In this document: positions 47,844-58,807 of the stretch, in pieces
How the letters are laid out: every line of letters begins with the position of its first letter
Numbering within the stretch: position 1 is the first letter of the stretch
Origin: Molanna angustata
Taxonomy: Eukaryota; Arthropoda; Insecta; Trichoptera; Molannidae
Assembly (NCBI GenBank): GCA_963576475.1
Contig: OY754967.1
Span: forward strand, 21,849,914-21,913,913
Direction: 5' to 3'
Length of the DNA: 64,000 nucleotides
The notes under the pieces: model-generated
Told to the model about the DNA's origin: nothing
What the model saw: only the letters and a program-made list of their open reading frames with translations
Database searches by the model: none
Made by a program: the position numbers and the translations under genes

Positions 47844-48023
47844 TAATCGAATATATTTTTATTATTGCATATGCGCAAACATTGGATTTTTTTCCCTGTC
47901 GGGAGTCAAAGATATTTTTTAACAGATTTGTTTTTAACAATCTATTAAAAAATATCTTTGACTCCCGACAGGGAAAAAAATCCAATGTTTGCGCATATGC
48001 AATAATAAAAATATATTCGATTA
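47844..48023. mobile_element. Near-perfect 180-bp hairpin (fold-back MITE)
   Basis: Arms 47844-47922 and 47945-48023 are 79-bp exact complements. After one mismatch, four more pairs form, leaving a 12-nt loop. The outermost TA on each side followed by ATCGAATATA would fit a TA target duplication as in Tc1/mariner MITEs. Perfect arms imply recent origin or conversion. It is non-coding; an open frame across the arm is an artefact. Confidence 0.85.
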
Positions 48024-48885
48024 CTTACACATTGGTACAAGTAGGTAAATAAGACAAAAATGACCTTATAAGTCTGGCGCAATTCAGGGGTGACTTCTAT
48101 GCGAAAAATGCATTGTCACCTCACATATAAGAATTGTAGCTTTCATTATTTACAAAAAACCAATTCTCTCAATAGATGGCGTTACAACAAAATAAATAAA
48201 AAATAATAAGATTGTTGTTCATAATTTCACCCATAGATAGCTGTAGTAAAAATTCCTTATTTTCAAACGAAAAGAATTTCAGTATTACAATATATAGAAG
48301 TTTCAAAATTAAATTGATAGGGATCTCATTAAAAAGGCATAATTGGTGAACGTTGCGCAAGCGCATAAAGTGATCACGTAAACCAGCCGATGACAGGTCG
48401 TAAGCCCTGTAGGTGCCTTGATTTCCCGGTTCTCCTACAATAAATATTCCAATTTCGTCTCTATTGAGATAATTAAAAATCTGTTAGAAATGATAAATTA
48501 ATGATTTTTCAGCATGTATAATTGTTTCATTTTTCCATAATAGAATTTAAAACTAAGGTACGTTCTTGCAGGTCTTTCTTCGCTAGACTATAATATACTC
48601 TAAAAAGTTAAAAAATCGACACATTATCTCTTACTTAAGTAAAATTATTATGAAATATAACGGTTCGGAACATCCAATAATACGAAATATTTCTTTCTTT
48701 GCTTTCGAAAAATAAAAGAGTGCCTACCTGATGTTATATGAAAATGACATCGTAACCTTTTTTAAATGTAAACTTAAAAACAAATAGTTTTTATCGATCG
48801 GTAATAAAAATGTACGGGACTATGTTTAGGATCTTTCCTATCCTTGATCCGAGACAGCTGTTTTTGAAAACCGCATTGGTTCATT
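48024..48885. other. Non-coding stretch
   Basis: No gene is seen. The segment 48365-48460 recurs inverted near 1585-1710 (ACGTAAACCAGCCGATGACAG; GTAAGCCCTGTAGGTGCC), so it belongs to an unnamed dispersed repeat. Confidence 0.4.
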
Positions 48886-49350
48886 TCCAAAAAAATATAA
48901 CTCTGCAAGTAGAAGCCAACAAACGCGTTTCACTAGGCAAGCAAATGATCTTAACTTTTTTGTGCCTATAACGAAAACCTCGTTTGGACAGAGACGTTTT
49001 AGAATCATTGCTCCTAGAACTTTCAACAAATTAGATAAAGGAATCAAAGAGACAAAAAATAGTCATTCCTTTAAAACTAAAATAAAGGAATGGCTATTAG
49101 TAAAAGGCAGACACTATGCAGAGGAGAGTATACCCATACCCATAGCCTCCGACCCCTAATATGTCTTACTACACTTATTATATTTGGTTGTTTTTTATAT
49201 ATGTAAATTATATTGCTGTATATATTCAAATTGACGATAATGTAATATACCTAACAGCGGGCCCAGAACAGGTAATACCTAGTGGGGCGTTGTTGATCAA
49301 TTTATATATATGCATGTATTGTGAGAAAGAAAGAATAAATAAAAATAAAT
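48886..49350 (+). pseudogene. LINE reverse transcriptase C-terminus and 3' tail
   Basis: The translation TRQANDLNFFVPITKTSFGQ, then RRFRIIAPRTFNKL and SFKTKIKEWLL, is the conserved end of jockey/CR1-like ORF2 proteins (Y-TR-A, FGQRxFxYxAPxLWN, FKxxLKxWL). The stop is followed by about 190 bp of 3' sequence and an (AATAA)n tail at 49335-49352. It is 5' truncated with only about 85 codons left. Confidence 0.7.
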
Positions 49351-49511
49351 AAAATGTACATACAATTTTATTTATAAACATAACGAGTGTGTGTGTGTGT
49401 GTCTATCTTTACTGAAAATATGCGTAAAACCTTCTCAAAATCTTCTGTTTCCAAAAGCCTATGAATTTTAATGTATACCACTAAATATGAATGTATGTAA
49501 GTCATATTTTT

Positions 49512-49720
49512 TATCAATGTCGCATGAACGATAAACGACTGACAAAGAAAGCATACAAGGCTGAAAAGAGTGGAATGAGATGTAGAAAAAAATTGGTATG
49601 ATCATATGAGAGTGAGATTTTCAAAGATGAGAACATACGAATTCAGAATAATAGGAGTGCATGTATGACGCGATGTATGGATGTATATTAGGCAAAACAT
49701 TCGATTCATACTGTTAATCA
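49512..49720 (+). pseudogene. RTE-type LINE, decayed C-terminal fragment
   Basis: CGACTGACAAAGAAAGCATA, GTGGAATGAGATGTAG and GGAGTGCATGTATGACGCGATG correspond to the RLTKK.Y, GMR.RGR and RACM.RCM blocks of the element at 7300-7680, with stops and indels. Confidence 0.6.
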
Positions 49721-50024
49721 CTGGTTGGCCAGGATGGGTTAATTCTACGCCATAGTTAATTCAAAACAAAAAAGCATATCTAATCGTTTTTTTATGTCCG
49801 GTGATACCGACAATTTTCAAAATTAAATTTGGTTCTACTTGATATGTAAAATGTGTCGCAAATAATTAATTTATATTCATTAAACTTTTGACATTTAATT
49901 ATTTGATCAAGTTGTATACGTATTTATTTGTCAATTTCTATTTATTTTATCTCATATTTCTTAAAATGTATTATTACATAGTGCATGAGTCTTTTAACAT
50001 TGTTAATTCTTGAGAAAAACATTC
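49721..50024. other. Non-coding stretch
   Basis: No supported gene or element. Confidence 0.3.
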
Positions 50025-50140
50025 ATTAATTAAGTAAGTTTAGTTTGTCGATCGACAATTCTTGATAGAACTCCATTGTACGTTGATATGTTATAAAAAT
50101 ATAAAAATACTTGGTTATAGTTCTATTGTATTTATTGGAT

Positions 50141-50177
50141 TATTGACGCGTTTCGTGCAAAGCACATCGTCAGAATA
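50141..50177 (-). ncRNA. Hammerhead ribozyme motif, unit 1
   Basis: Minus strand: CTGACGA, stem II GTGC-TTT-GCAC, GAAA, ACGCGTC, with TATT / AATA flanking strands forming stem I. Conserved core bases are intact. Stem III is the minimal self-complementary ACGCGT. Confidence 0.78.
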
Positions 50178-50297
50178 CTTGCTGATTTAACTAAGTTTAG
50201 TTTGTCGATCGACAATTCTTGATAGAACTCCATTGTACGTTAATATGTTATAAAAATATAAAAATACTTGGTTATAGTTCTATTGTATTTATTGGAT

Positions 50298-50334
50298 TAT
50301 TGACGCGTTTCGTGCAAAGCACATCGTCAGAATA
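50298..50334 (-). ncRNA. Hammerhead ribozyme motif, unit 2
   Basis: This core is identical to that of unit 1, 157 bp further along. Two ribozymes in one transcript would release a 157-nt RNA. Confidence 0.78.
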
Positions 50335-50349
50335 CTTGCTGATTAATTA

Positions 50350-51510
50350 GTATAATGAAGTCATTTATTATTGTTTTATGAGCCGATTTTTGACAAACAC
50401 TTTCATGTTCTTTCTGTAAGGACACAAAAAAGGGTTTTGTAAGAACAAAACGGAAATCAAGACATGCAAGTTGACATTGGCTGGTTAATTTAATGCGTTT
50501 GTAGAAAATTGATAGCAATGTGTACACTATTTTTAGGCACCAATTATTTTTGCTGTTCATTCTTTGTCTATTCTGTTTTCATGCTTAACTTTATTCTTCT
50601 GTATATTAATTGAAATAAATCTTATTCCATATGTTCCGTTTTATTTTCCTATATAACAATATTTAATTAACTTTTTCCGATAGTTTAAATATATTTTCTC
50701 CTTATAAATGAAAGATTAACTTCAAAAATACCCTTCACATAATATGTATTTATGGTTTGTGGTCGTAATTTTATTGATGAAAATGTGAATATCCTTTTTT
50801 AAAAAGAAATGGCGGGAAAACTTGTTAACGAATTGATCACCGAAAACTGCTTTTCACACACTGATCTGGCACTTAACACTTAACAATATAACGAGAGTAA
50901 ATATAAATCACATTTATAACTGAAACTTTTTTTTACATATACCGATTCTATTATTTAAAGCACTCACTAAAATATGTTGTGGTTCTGACTACCGACGATC
51001 ACATATTAATTTTGTAGCATAACGTTCAACAATGAACGTTAAAAAAATTATCAGACAACGTAACACTTGAATAATCAACCATTTCAAGCAAAACCCGACT
51101 GGAAATCGAGCACTTTTCCAACCAGCATAAGACACGATGTAACAAAGAAATTTTCCTTGCAGCTCTTCAAGAGTAACGGACCACATGCTGAATACAAACC
51201 GTTTTACTAAGAATCCAATCAAAGTTGATGGAGAGTAATTATAACAATGGTGGAGTGACAATGCGTGGGAACTAGCTCAGGTAAGTTCGAATACAGAGGA
51301 AGGAGTCAGTTTTATCGCCTAAATAATCTTTTCGTAGATCTTGTGTCATGAAGTTTGATCTCTGTGACCTATGTCGTTTTTTTATTGCTTCAAAACCACC
51401 CCCCACAAAATCTTGCTGCTCATTTTGTAAATAAAATAAATTGACGATTGTTTTGAGATGATTTCGTTATCCTCATATAGTAATGTCAACGAACCGAGAA
51501 TGTGATATAT
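50350..51510. other. Non-coding stretch
   Basis: The frame at 50989-51261 (minus) and a donor-like CAG|GTAAGT at 51281 (plus) do not combine into a consistent gene. Nothing is supported. Confidence 0.3.
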
Positions 51511-52026
51511 GACATTATTAGTAATGTGCAGATGCAAGTCCAAAACCAGTGTGGTCTTGGGCTGGGTTTTGGTCTCACAACCCCGGTCTTGGTCTTGCAT
51601 TTACAAATATGGCATTAGTCTTCCACGTTAGACCTAGTCTTGGTCATGGTTTTGCATACCCTTCGTGGCTCAGTTGATTGGATATCCAACTCCTGAGCCA
51701 AAGGTCCGGGGTTCGATTCCCGGTGAAGACACAGTTTTTAATTGTGTATTCAGTCTGGATCTGAAGAATGTGCCAACTTGTTCTTTGGTGCGTGTTATGC
51801 CAATATTTGACATAGAACCTGTTAATTGCCCGAAAAACAAATACAAAAAAATAAAATAATTGTCTTGGTCTTCGTCTTGCAAGTCTTGCCGGTTTTGCAA
51901 CTTTATAAAAAAATTCAGTGCCTAACTACAATGACATATAACTAAAAAGACCAAAAATTTATAGTAAAATGTCAAAATGCCAAGACTGAAAGACTTGCAA
52001 GACTTTTGCTCATCACTAGACATTAT
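51511..52026. mobile_element. hAT-type MITE with 8-bp target duplication, split by a SINE
   Basis: GACATTAT lies at 51511-51518 and 52019-52026, a perfect 8-bp duplication. The element ends TAGTAATGTGCA / CTCATCACTA are imperfect inverted repeats beginning TAGTRATG, in keeping with hAT termini. The interior is rich in GTCTTGGTCTTG on the left and CTTGCAAGACTTTT on the right. A SINE-A copy (51654-51862) sits in the middle. No transposase is encoded. Confidence 0.8.
51654..51862 (+). mobile_element. SINE-A copy, tRNA-derived
   Basis: TTCGTGGCTCAGTTGATTGG (A-box region) and GGTTCGATTCC (B box) give an internal RNA polymerase III promoter. Then follow GAAGACACAGTTTTTAATTG, CAGTCTGGATCTG, TTGCCCGAAAAAC and an A-rich tail. 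Relative to 62602-62838 it lacks about 30 bp after GGATCTG. It is inserted in the hAT MITE and is therefore younger. Confidence 0.8.
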
Positions 52027-52044
52027 TGTGTACTTTTAATATAC

Positions 52045-53570
52045 TTATATTAAAGGCCGCGGACGGATATAAGCCATACAGGTGCAGCGGACGGATCGGA
52101 CGGAACGCATCAGTCGAATTTGTTTGTGACAGTGCGTTCAATAGTTCAAATAATATAAATAAATTTATTTCTTATCGATAATTTATTTTTTCGGTTCGCA
52201 AAACGTCTTTGAAAAAACAGAAATTTATCATCTTTTTACGATTTTTACACCGGTAAGAAGAACGGTGTCATCCACCAATTAGAAAATTATTTAGGACGCC
52301 CGTTATAGTGGAGCATATGCCTACTGGATTTTAATGAACTTCTATTTCGACACATTTTTCAATACATTGACGGTCAAATTGCAGGGCCTAAATCTTTTGG
52401 TGGACCGATCGGTCAGTAGCTTATTTCTTATGAAAAACTCCCTGTAGTCGATTTTAAACCTATTGATTGTTTAATACCTGATATAGATAGGAATGTATTG
52501 AGCAAAGACCAACAATATTTGCTGGATATTTCAAATGTTATCACTTTGGGACATTGTCCAAAAGACTTGGCAAATCGGAACCCTGGTTCTTTATCCCATT
52601 CCAGATGGCTAACTGCGGCCAACCGAGTCCTAAGATTGTACATAAGTATAACAGATCCATGTGAAAACTTAAAATAAATAGTTGGCTTCATATTGAAGTC
52701 ATATATGCCTGTATGGTTTGCCATAAAAAAAGAGCAAATATTTTACTGACGGACCAAAACATGTCTTCCAAGCAATACAAATATCACGGTATTTGTCCGA
52801 CGAATTACTGCAAGTTGTCGATCCAGTAATTCAATGAAATGCGTACTTTGCGCATCCAGAAAATGTTCTGTTGACAATGCTTGTTGATGAAAGAAAACAT
52901 ATTCGGGAGCTCGGTTATAGAAGGATTTTAAAAACAAGTCAAACCGTCCGAAAAAAAAGACTGTTAGAAATTTCATACCAACGAAGATAAACTTTCAAGC
53001 TTCCGATTATATTGAAATGGTTTATTGGAATTCTTGTGTGATGTATCCACTCCGAAACTTAAGTGAAGATGATATAAAATCAGTCATCAATTCTGACAGT
53101 ATATATTATCCATCAGAGATATACAAAAATATCCCTGTCACACCCAGGCTCTGGAGAGGAGAGTCAAACTTGTGACAGAGGCTTCGAATAAGGCTTATGA
53201 GCATGAAGCTTGCTTCGTTCGAGCAACACTGAAGTCGAGATCAATTTTGTCTCGTTTATCAAAAAAATCAGACTTTAAATGTGTAATAGATAATATACAA
53301 AAAAAGTTATACATTTAGCCAAAGAGCCAAAAGCCAATGAATCCTAAACTGTGTATTTATTTAAAATATGTATAATGTAAATATGTACCACACACAATTG
53401 GATGGTTGGTTGGGGTAGGGTTTGGTTGGAACTCGACGAGCAAAGAATTGCACAGTGAAAAGTGAAAATTGAATAAAAATAGGTAAATTCCGTATTTTCA
53501 AAGACGTTTGGAAAAAATAAATTATCGATAAGAATTAAATTTATTTATATTATTTGAACTATTCAACAAG
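52045..53570 (+). mobile_element. Unclassified element with 75-bp inverted repeats around a decayed ORF
   Basis: The segment 52138-52216 (TTCAATAGTTCAAATAATAT, CTTATCGATAATTTATTTTT, AACGTCTTTGAAAA) is the inverted counterpart of 53496-53567 with few differences. Between them lies the pseudogene at 52290-53330. Left of the inverted repeat are CGGACGGA repeats (52058-52110) such as occur near ends of some DNA transposons. I could not find matching outer ends or a target duplication, so the class stays open. Confidence 0.55.
52290..53330 (+). pseudogene. Decayed ORF of an uncharacterised repetitive arthropod protein family
   Basis: With stops and frameshifts removed by eye, the plus strand reads PKSFGGPIGQ, DFKPIDCLIPDI, LSKDQQYLLDISNVITLGHC, NRNPGSLSHSRWLTAANRVL, a PVWFAIK block, an ERKHIRELGYRRILK-like block, then FQASDYIEMVYWNSC and ALERRVKLVTEASNKAYEHE. 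I recall this block order (LSHARWLTxANRxLRLY; QAVERxVKLVTEAS) as recurring in many repeated, uncharacterised invertebrate proteins, but I cannot name the family. At least three in-frame stops and several frameshifts show it is dead. Open frames on the minus strand here are shadows. Confidence 0.6.
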
Positions 53571-53765
53571 TTTATTTTGAAAGTTTTAACTTGCTTAAAA
53601 AAAATACGAAATTTGCGCAATTTTAGAAATTATTTAAAACTTCAAGTATGATGCGCGAACAGAAGATGTTAACCGATTTTAATTTTTTTTATGGCGTTTT
53701 TCTACACATTACAATAGGCAACTTTTCCGCAATAAAGCGTTTCGAAATTCAAAAATAAAATATTT
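53571..53765. other. Short AT-rich stretch
   Basis: Nothing recognised. Confidence 0.3.
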
Positions 53766-53769
53766 TCGA

Positions 53770-53935
53770 CCCATCCTAGCGCTACAACCCATCGTGGGTC
53801 CTGGCCTCCTCCGCTTCCTACCGCCAATTCACAACGCCCATCATCTGCAAGTCCCTCTCTGCTCCATCTAACCATCTCAGCTTTGGCCTACCGACGTTTC
53901 TTTCTGGTTTCGTGCCAGCATAGGTTCAATTTCCA
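53770..53935 (+). repeat. Repeat R4 copy
   Basis: CTACAACCCATCGTGGGTCC, TGGCCTCCTCC, then CTTTGGCCTACCGACGTTTC. It is homologous in plan to 39430-39640. Confidence 0.5.
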
Positions 53936-54197
53936 AGGGAAGAAAATTAATTGATTTTAATAACTCTTCCATCTCTGGACTGTAAACACTGGTATGTTGA
54001 ATTCGCTATTCGGCTATTATCTCGCCACTTGTATAGGGTGCAAAAAACATTTCATATTGAGTATTCAACAAGAAATGGTTAGGTACCTAACATCCTGTCA
54101 AATCGAGGTTTTTCTGGTGTATTTTTTTTTGTTCTACGCACAAAACGAAAATGCAGCATATTGTGATAACCTCCAAAATAACTCTTGTTTAAGCTAG

Positions 54198-54427
54198 ATG
54201 ACCCATAAAAGTTAAAATAATAATAATAATAAACACTTGGCGAACAAAAACAAAGTGGCGAATTTATTGCCGTATGGCAATTTCTTCCAACTAACCAGTG
54301 TTTCCAGCCCAGAGAAGCAACATTTGCGTGAGAAATAAATTTAAATAAATTTCTCCTCTGCTGGGAATCGAACCCAGGATGCCCGCACACAAACCAAACG
54401 GCTTACCAACTGTGCCACGGCGGTCGA
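54198..54427 (-). mobile_element. SINE-B copy, tRNA-derived
   Basis: Read in reverse: GACCGCCGTGGCACAGTTGG (A-box region), GGGTTCGATTCCCAGCAGAG (B box), CTGGGCTGGAAACACTGG, GAAATTGCCATACGGCAATA, and an (ATT)n tail. It matches the plus-strand copy at 61196-61407 throughout. A tRNA-like head and a LINE-like tail define a SINE. Confidence 0.85.
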
Positions 54428-55675
54428 CCAATTATTGAAATTAAATAATTTTTAATGTATAACAATTAGTAATAATTTATTATTAATAATTGTTATACAT
54501 TAAAAGATATTATTTTGTTTATAAATAGCTGAACATTTTCACATTCAAAAGATACCAGAGCGAAAGAGGCGAAACTTTTAGGCGAAAAGTTATACACATT
54601 GCATATACATAGGCGTACACACCGCAAATCGTTGGAAACCTCTCCGAACACCTTATAAGAAACTTAATATCGGAATCAATTTGAAATGACAAACAATATG
54701 AAAAATAATAGCAATAGTAAATATTTTCTAGCACTATACATAAGTAAAATGCAAAATGTATCCATATTAGCCATAGAAACAATAATTATTATATTGTATA
54801 TGAATTATATTTTACAAAAAATCCGGTTCTACTGATTTTGTTTACTCTGTTGGAAGCTACTCGTTTCCGGCATACTAAGGAATTATTATTTTACACACAC
54901 AAAATAAAAACTGTTATTTTTAAGCGTGATAGGTATTTCTAAATCCATGCTTTAAAAAAAACCATACAATAGAACATTTATATTTTATATTTTACCATCA
55001 TGATTATGTATTTTAATTAAAAGTATCACAACATTTTATGTTTATACAACATTTAACTAGAAATTCTAAGTGATCGTCAATAGATGGCAGTACACATATT
55101 AAAAACAATTATTAGCAAACAGTCCGTCAATCATTAGCAATGGTACATTAAATAAACTGAAATATCTACTTATATGATTAAATGATTTTGTTCAAAAGAA
55201 AAACAACAAATACGTACGTAAAATAAATCTATAGTTAATGCACAATCGATACAATGTGAAAATTGAAAGATTATTTCATTAAATAAAAACATGTTGGAAA
55301 TATTTATCTTTATTATAAATATACATTGCGTTTATATTATTAAAAATCCAGTGTCTAATGTCGAGGTAAAGTAAATCATAAATAAAGATTTTCATTTGAT
55401 CTTATACAAACATGATTATTATCTTGTTTGATATTAAATTTCCTTAATTTTCATATAAAATATCTGTTTTATTAGATTACATACAATATTGAATCGATTA
55501 AATCAATGAAATAGTGTCATAAATAACGGTTTATACCAAAAAAATGATTAGTTCATTTCGTTGCGTTAGTGTACATTTTTTTTTAAATATTTGGTAAATT
55601 TAGTTTATTAAAAAAAACAAGTTATAAAGAAATATTTCAATGGAATTAGACTACGCACAAAAAATAATTTTAAAC
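54428..55675. other. Non-coding AT-rich stretch
   Basis: No supported gene. A short inverted pair AATTTTTAATGTATAACAATTA / TAATTGTTATACATTAAAA (about 54449-54504) forms a hairpin of about 24 bp. Confidence 0.4.
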
Positions 55676-55850
55676 GAACGTTAAAGATGGTAATATACGA
55701 AGTCAGAATAATAAGAGAGCATGTATGACGCGATGCATGGATGTAAATGAGGCAAAACATGTATGTCAAGATAGAGGTGTCTGGCGTTCGATCCTCTCTG
55801 CCTACCCCAAGTAGGGATACGGCGTGATGGTATGTATGTATGTATGTATT
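55676..55850 (+). pseudogene. RTE-type LINE C-terminal fragment and (GTAT)n tail
   Basis: It has ATAAGAGAGCATGTATGACGCG and GGATGTAAATGAGGCAAAACATG (RACM.RCMDVNEA), then CTGCCTACCCCAAGTAGGGA, GGCGTGATG and (GTAT)5. It shows the 3' tail structure of this family most clearly. Confidence 0.65.
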
Positions 55851-56079
55851 AATTTAATTTGGTAAATATGATGACATAAAAAATAATTTGTACATACATT
55901 TAATATAATATGTATTTTTTTGTAAAATAAATTTTTAATCCCATTAGATAAGCGTACCTACAGAATAGTGAGAAGTTCACTGCATGTGATATTTATTCAA
56001 TTTGTTTAAAACATTTTAAAACTACAATTCACATATAGTTCTCTTTTTTTACGGATTTATAGCTCGACTCAATGGAACC

Positions 56080-56285
56080 GTGGTTGGACACCCAGGAGGT
56101 AAAATAAGGACGAGAGACCAAGATTAAGATGGGAAGTGCGAGAAGACAATGGACCCAAAGAGGGACGTGGTGAAGCTCCTACAAGTTACAAATTGGATGA
56201 AGGCAGCTGAGGACAGATGGAGTTGGAGGCCAGAAAGGCTCGATTTGGGATTCAGCGCCACCAGAAAGAACAAAGAAATACAATG
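56080..56285 (+). pseudogene. LINE reverse transcriptase C-terminus
   Basis: GGxxRTRxRPRLRW-like (GTAAAATAAGGACGAGAGACC) followed by NWMKAAEDRWSWRPERLDLG matches the RGRPRLRW...W...AxDRxxWR end of several insect LINE ORF2 proteins. A frameshift separates the two parts. Confidence 0.5.
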
Positions 56286-56471
56286 ATTTATCTCTTGATA
56301 TTAAACATTGATCATGAATTTTTTTATATAATAAACACGCATTCTTCTTCGTCTTCTTTTGAAATATATTTTTCTCAGGTTTGTGTCCCTCTAGCAACCA
56401 TCCTGTGATACCAAGTTCCATCCTTAATCCTGTGTAGCTTTACATCGTTTAGGTGGTCGTGATCTGATCGA

Positions 56472-56580
56472 TTGCCGAAATTAATTTTGACTAATTTTTA
56501 ATTTTGGTTTCATTGATTGTCAAAATTAATTTTGACTAATTTTTAATTTTGGTTTCATCGATTCTCAAAATTAATTTTAG
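56472..56580 (+). repeat. 45-bp tandem repeat, about 2.3 copies
   Basis: TTAATTTTGACTAATTTTTA starts at 56481 and 56526 and partially at 56571. Each unit is itself rich in AAAATTAATTTT palindromes. Confidence 0.8.
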
Positions 56581-56589
56581 CAATCGATT

Positions 56590-58205
56590 TGAAAAATAAA
56601 AAATAAGATAATCATGTAAACCGGGCGATGTCAGATCATGTCACATATGTGTTTTTATAGAATTTCAGTATTTCACGAAAGAACATATTTTAGGTTCATT
56701 TTTATTATTTTTAATGAAAGGTACAAGACAGAACGTGGCTTTGCACTGTGATAATGTCGGTATTACTAATTTAATTCTCCAATAAGAATATTCCATAGAT
56801 TGGGAAGTAAATATGCTCATATAACTGACATTTTTCAGATGCCCTAGCTATGTACAAGCCAGCATTGTCGGATAATCATTTCTGTGATGACAATTTATTG
56901 TTACTTGAGAATGATACACCCTAAATGTGTTTTTATTGTTTTGTTGATTTTTTATTTTCTATATCAATTAACTTGTATCCTAATTGTAATTTGTTTTACT
57001 ATTGAATAGTGTACCTGAAATGTACTAAAAGAAAAAAAAATATTCTGGAGTTGTTGATTGCATGTTGTAATTTTCAAGTGTTTTTACATGTCGTGAAGCC
57101 GTTTATGTTAAAATAAATAAATAAATAATATATCTGTCAAATATTCGTATATATTTATAAAAAAAAATAAGATCACATCCGTAAATGCAATTGACTAGAT
57201 GTTTAAAAACATCACAATGTGTACAACGTGACTGAGATTTTGTAACATTTATCTGTTTCTTATAACATTGTTTACATTAATGTTATTATTACAAAATTAT
57301 CATTTTGTTTTTGCTAATTTTACCGTCATGCGGACAACGCATGGAGATAAAGTAGTAATGTTTAAAATTTTCCCGCTATCAAGTTCACGATAGGCCAATA
57401 CGAGTGAAAAATAGGACATTTTGTTCTCTTATCTGCTCTTAGATTTAACTGTCGGCCATAGCAAATTGCGATAACACTTTCTGAAAATATATCTCATACC
57501 TACCTTAGTTAACAATGCTGCTGAAAAAATGTCAATATTTGAAAAGAAAAACCCATTTACCTAATAATATCTTGTTTATTCATTTCTGTTTGGATAGCGT
57601 ATTATTTACTATATTAATTTAATTACTTGTTTACCAAAAAAGTTCATTCTTTCATTTACACCATCACGGCAAATCCCACAATGTGGGGTAACCGGCGACA
57701 GGTATGTGGTTGTGGATTTCCTCATAAAAAGAAGCACGAAACAAATAACCAGAAATGTGTTTTCGTTTAAAAATAAATATGTATGTATGGCACTTTGGAC
57801 TAAAATGTACTGTGATATAATGTCGATAAATAATTTGAAAACAGTCGTTTTTTGTTATGTGAATGTGATTACCTATTTCGATGAGACTCTAGTAGAAAAA
57901 TTATTGATAAACCAGATTTTTGTTAAATATTCTTGATTTTTTGAACGATATTCTGGTTTTAAAATAAGTAGTTTATTCATTTTCTGTGAACAGATTTACG
58001 ATATAATTAACAAAATACATATGTAACAAAAGTTAAGGGTTTGAACAGATCGATTTTTGCCAACTTCCAATTATTTATTTTTTGGTACCTACCTACTTGA
58101 CTCATTATTGGACTCACAATATTTCTTATTTATAAATACACTTATTATATTATGAAAAATATTTGATCGTTAAAATATTGAAATGAGGGATTTATTTTGT
58201 ATTTT
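56590..58205. other. Non-coding AT-rich stretch
   Basis: No supported gene. The text CACCATCACGGCAAATCCCACAATGTGGGGTA (57658-57690) resembles tails of RTE- and Helitron-type repeats. The frame at 57706-57936 has no recognisable features. Confidence 0.35.
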
Positions 58206-58207
58206 TT

Positions 58208-58428
58208 CTCGGGTAATTAACAGGTATTTAAAACGCACTTATATTTATTTATTTAACACGCACCCTTTAACAAGTTGCCACATTCTTGAGACTCTCCTGT
58301 CATATTTATAGCGATATTTGTCGTCACAGATCCAGACTGAACACACAAAGACTGTGTCTCCAACAGAGAATCGTGCCCGAGGCCTTTGGTTCGGCAGTGA
58401 GATATGAGTCAACTGAGTCACGAAGATC
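58208..58428 (-). mobile_element. SINE-A copy, tRNA-derived
   Basis: The complement contains CTTCGTGACTCAGTTGACTC (A-box region), a degraded B box, GGAGACACAGTCTTTGTGTG, AGTCTGGATCTGTGACGACA, AGTCTCAAGAATGTGGCAAC and TACCCGAGA. It aligns along its whole length with 62602-62838. Confidence 0.75.
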
Positions 58429-58807
58429 GACTTGCTTATAGTGCACTCTTAAATCATTGTGTTTACATTGGCCACATTTTTTTTGTTGCTTAATAAAAAC
58501 TTGTCTGCTGCGAAGTTCAAATCAAAGTCATCTAGAATCATAATGATATTTATTTGAAATTTAATGGACAATTCGACCCAAAGTACTGCGTCGGAAGAAA
58601 CGATAAAATAAATATTTTTATAACTAGCATATCATTAGAAGGAAGGATTAATTTTCATTATTGTTTGTTACTGTTATATTCAATACTGAATCAAGAAAAA
58701 CAAATAATCAATTAAAAAATATTTTCAAATGTTTGAATGTTAACTTTGTGGTTCATATTTAACAAATTAAATTTAAAGATATAACTTTGTATTAACCACG
58801 TTTTTTG

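Larger units (their letters stand above)
50037..50341 (-). mobile_element. Tandem hammerhead repeat (retrozyme-like dimer)
   Basis: Two nearly identical units begin AGTTTAGTTTGTCGATCGAC at 50037 and 50194, a period of 157 bp. Each carries one hammerhead core on the minus strand; the predicted cleavage sites are also exactly 157 bp apart. Flanking ATTAATTA(A)GTA is present on both sides (50025 and 50342), an imperfect 11-12 bp target duplication. The element encodes no protein. This organisation (tandem short units, one type I hammerhead each, target duplication) is that described for animal retrozymes, whose RNAs circularise. The unit is homologous to 20768-21004. Confidence 0.8.

Noticed and set aside
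51654..51735. A functional tRNA gene
   Set aside because: It has A- and B-box-like sequences, but the acceptor and anticodon stems do not pair and the sequence continues into a SINE body shared with three other loci.
51670..51900. Open frames across the SINE in the hAT MITE
   Set aside because: SINE-A is non-coding; the frames cross its tRNA-like head.
52428..52976. Minus-strand frames of 98 and 77 codons
   Set aside because: The plus strand carries the conserved blocks of the decayed ORF; these are complements.
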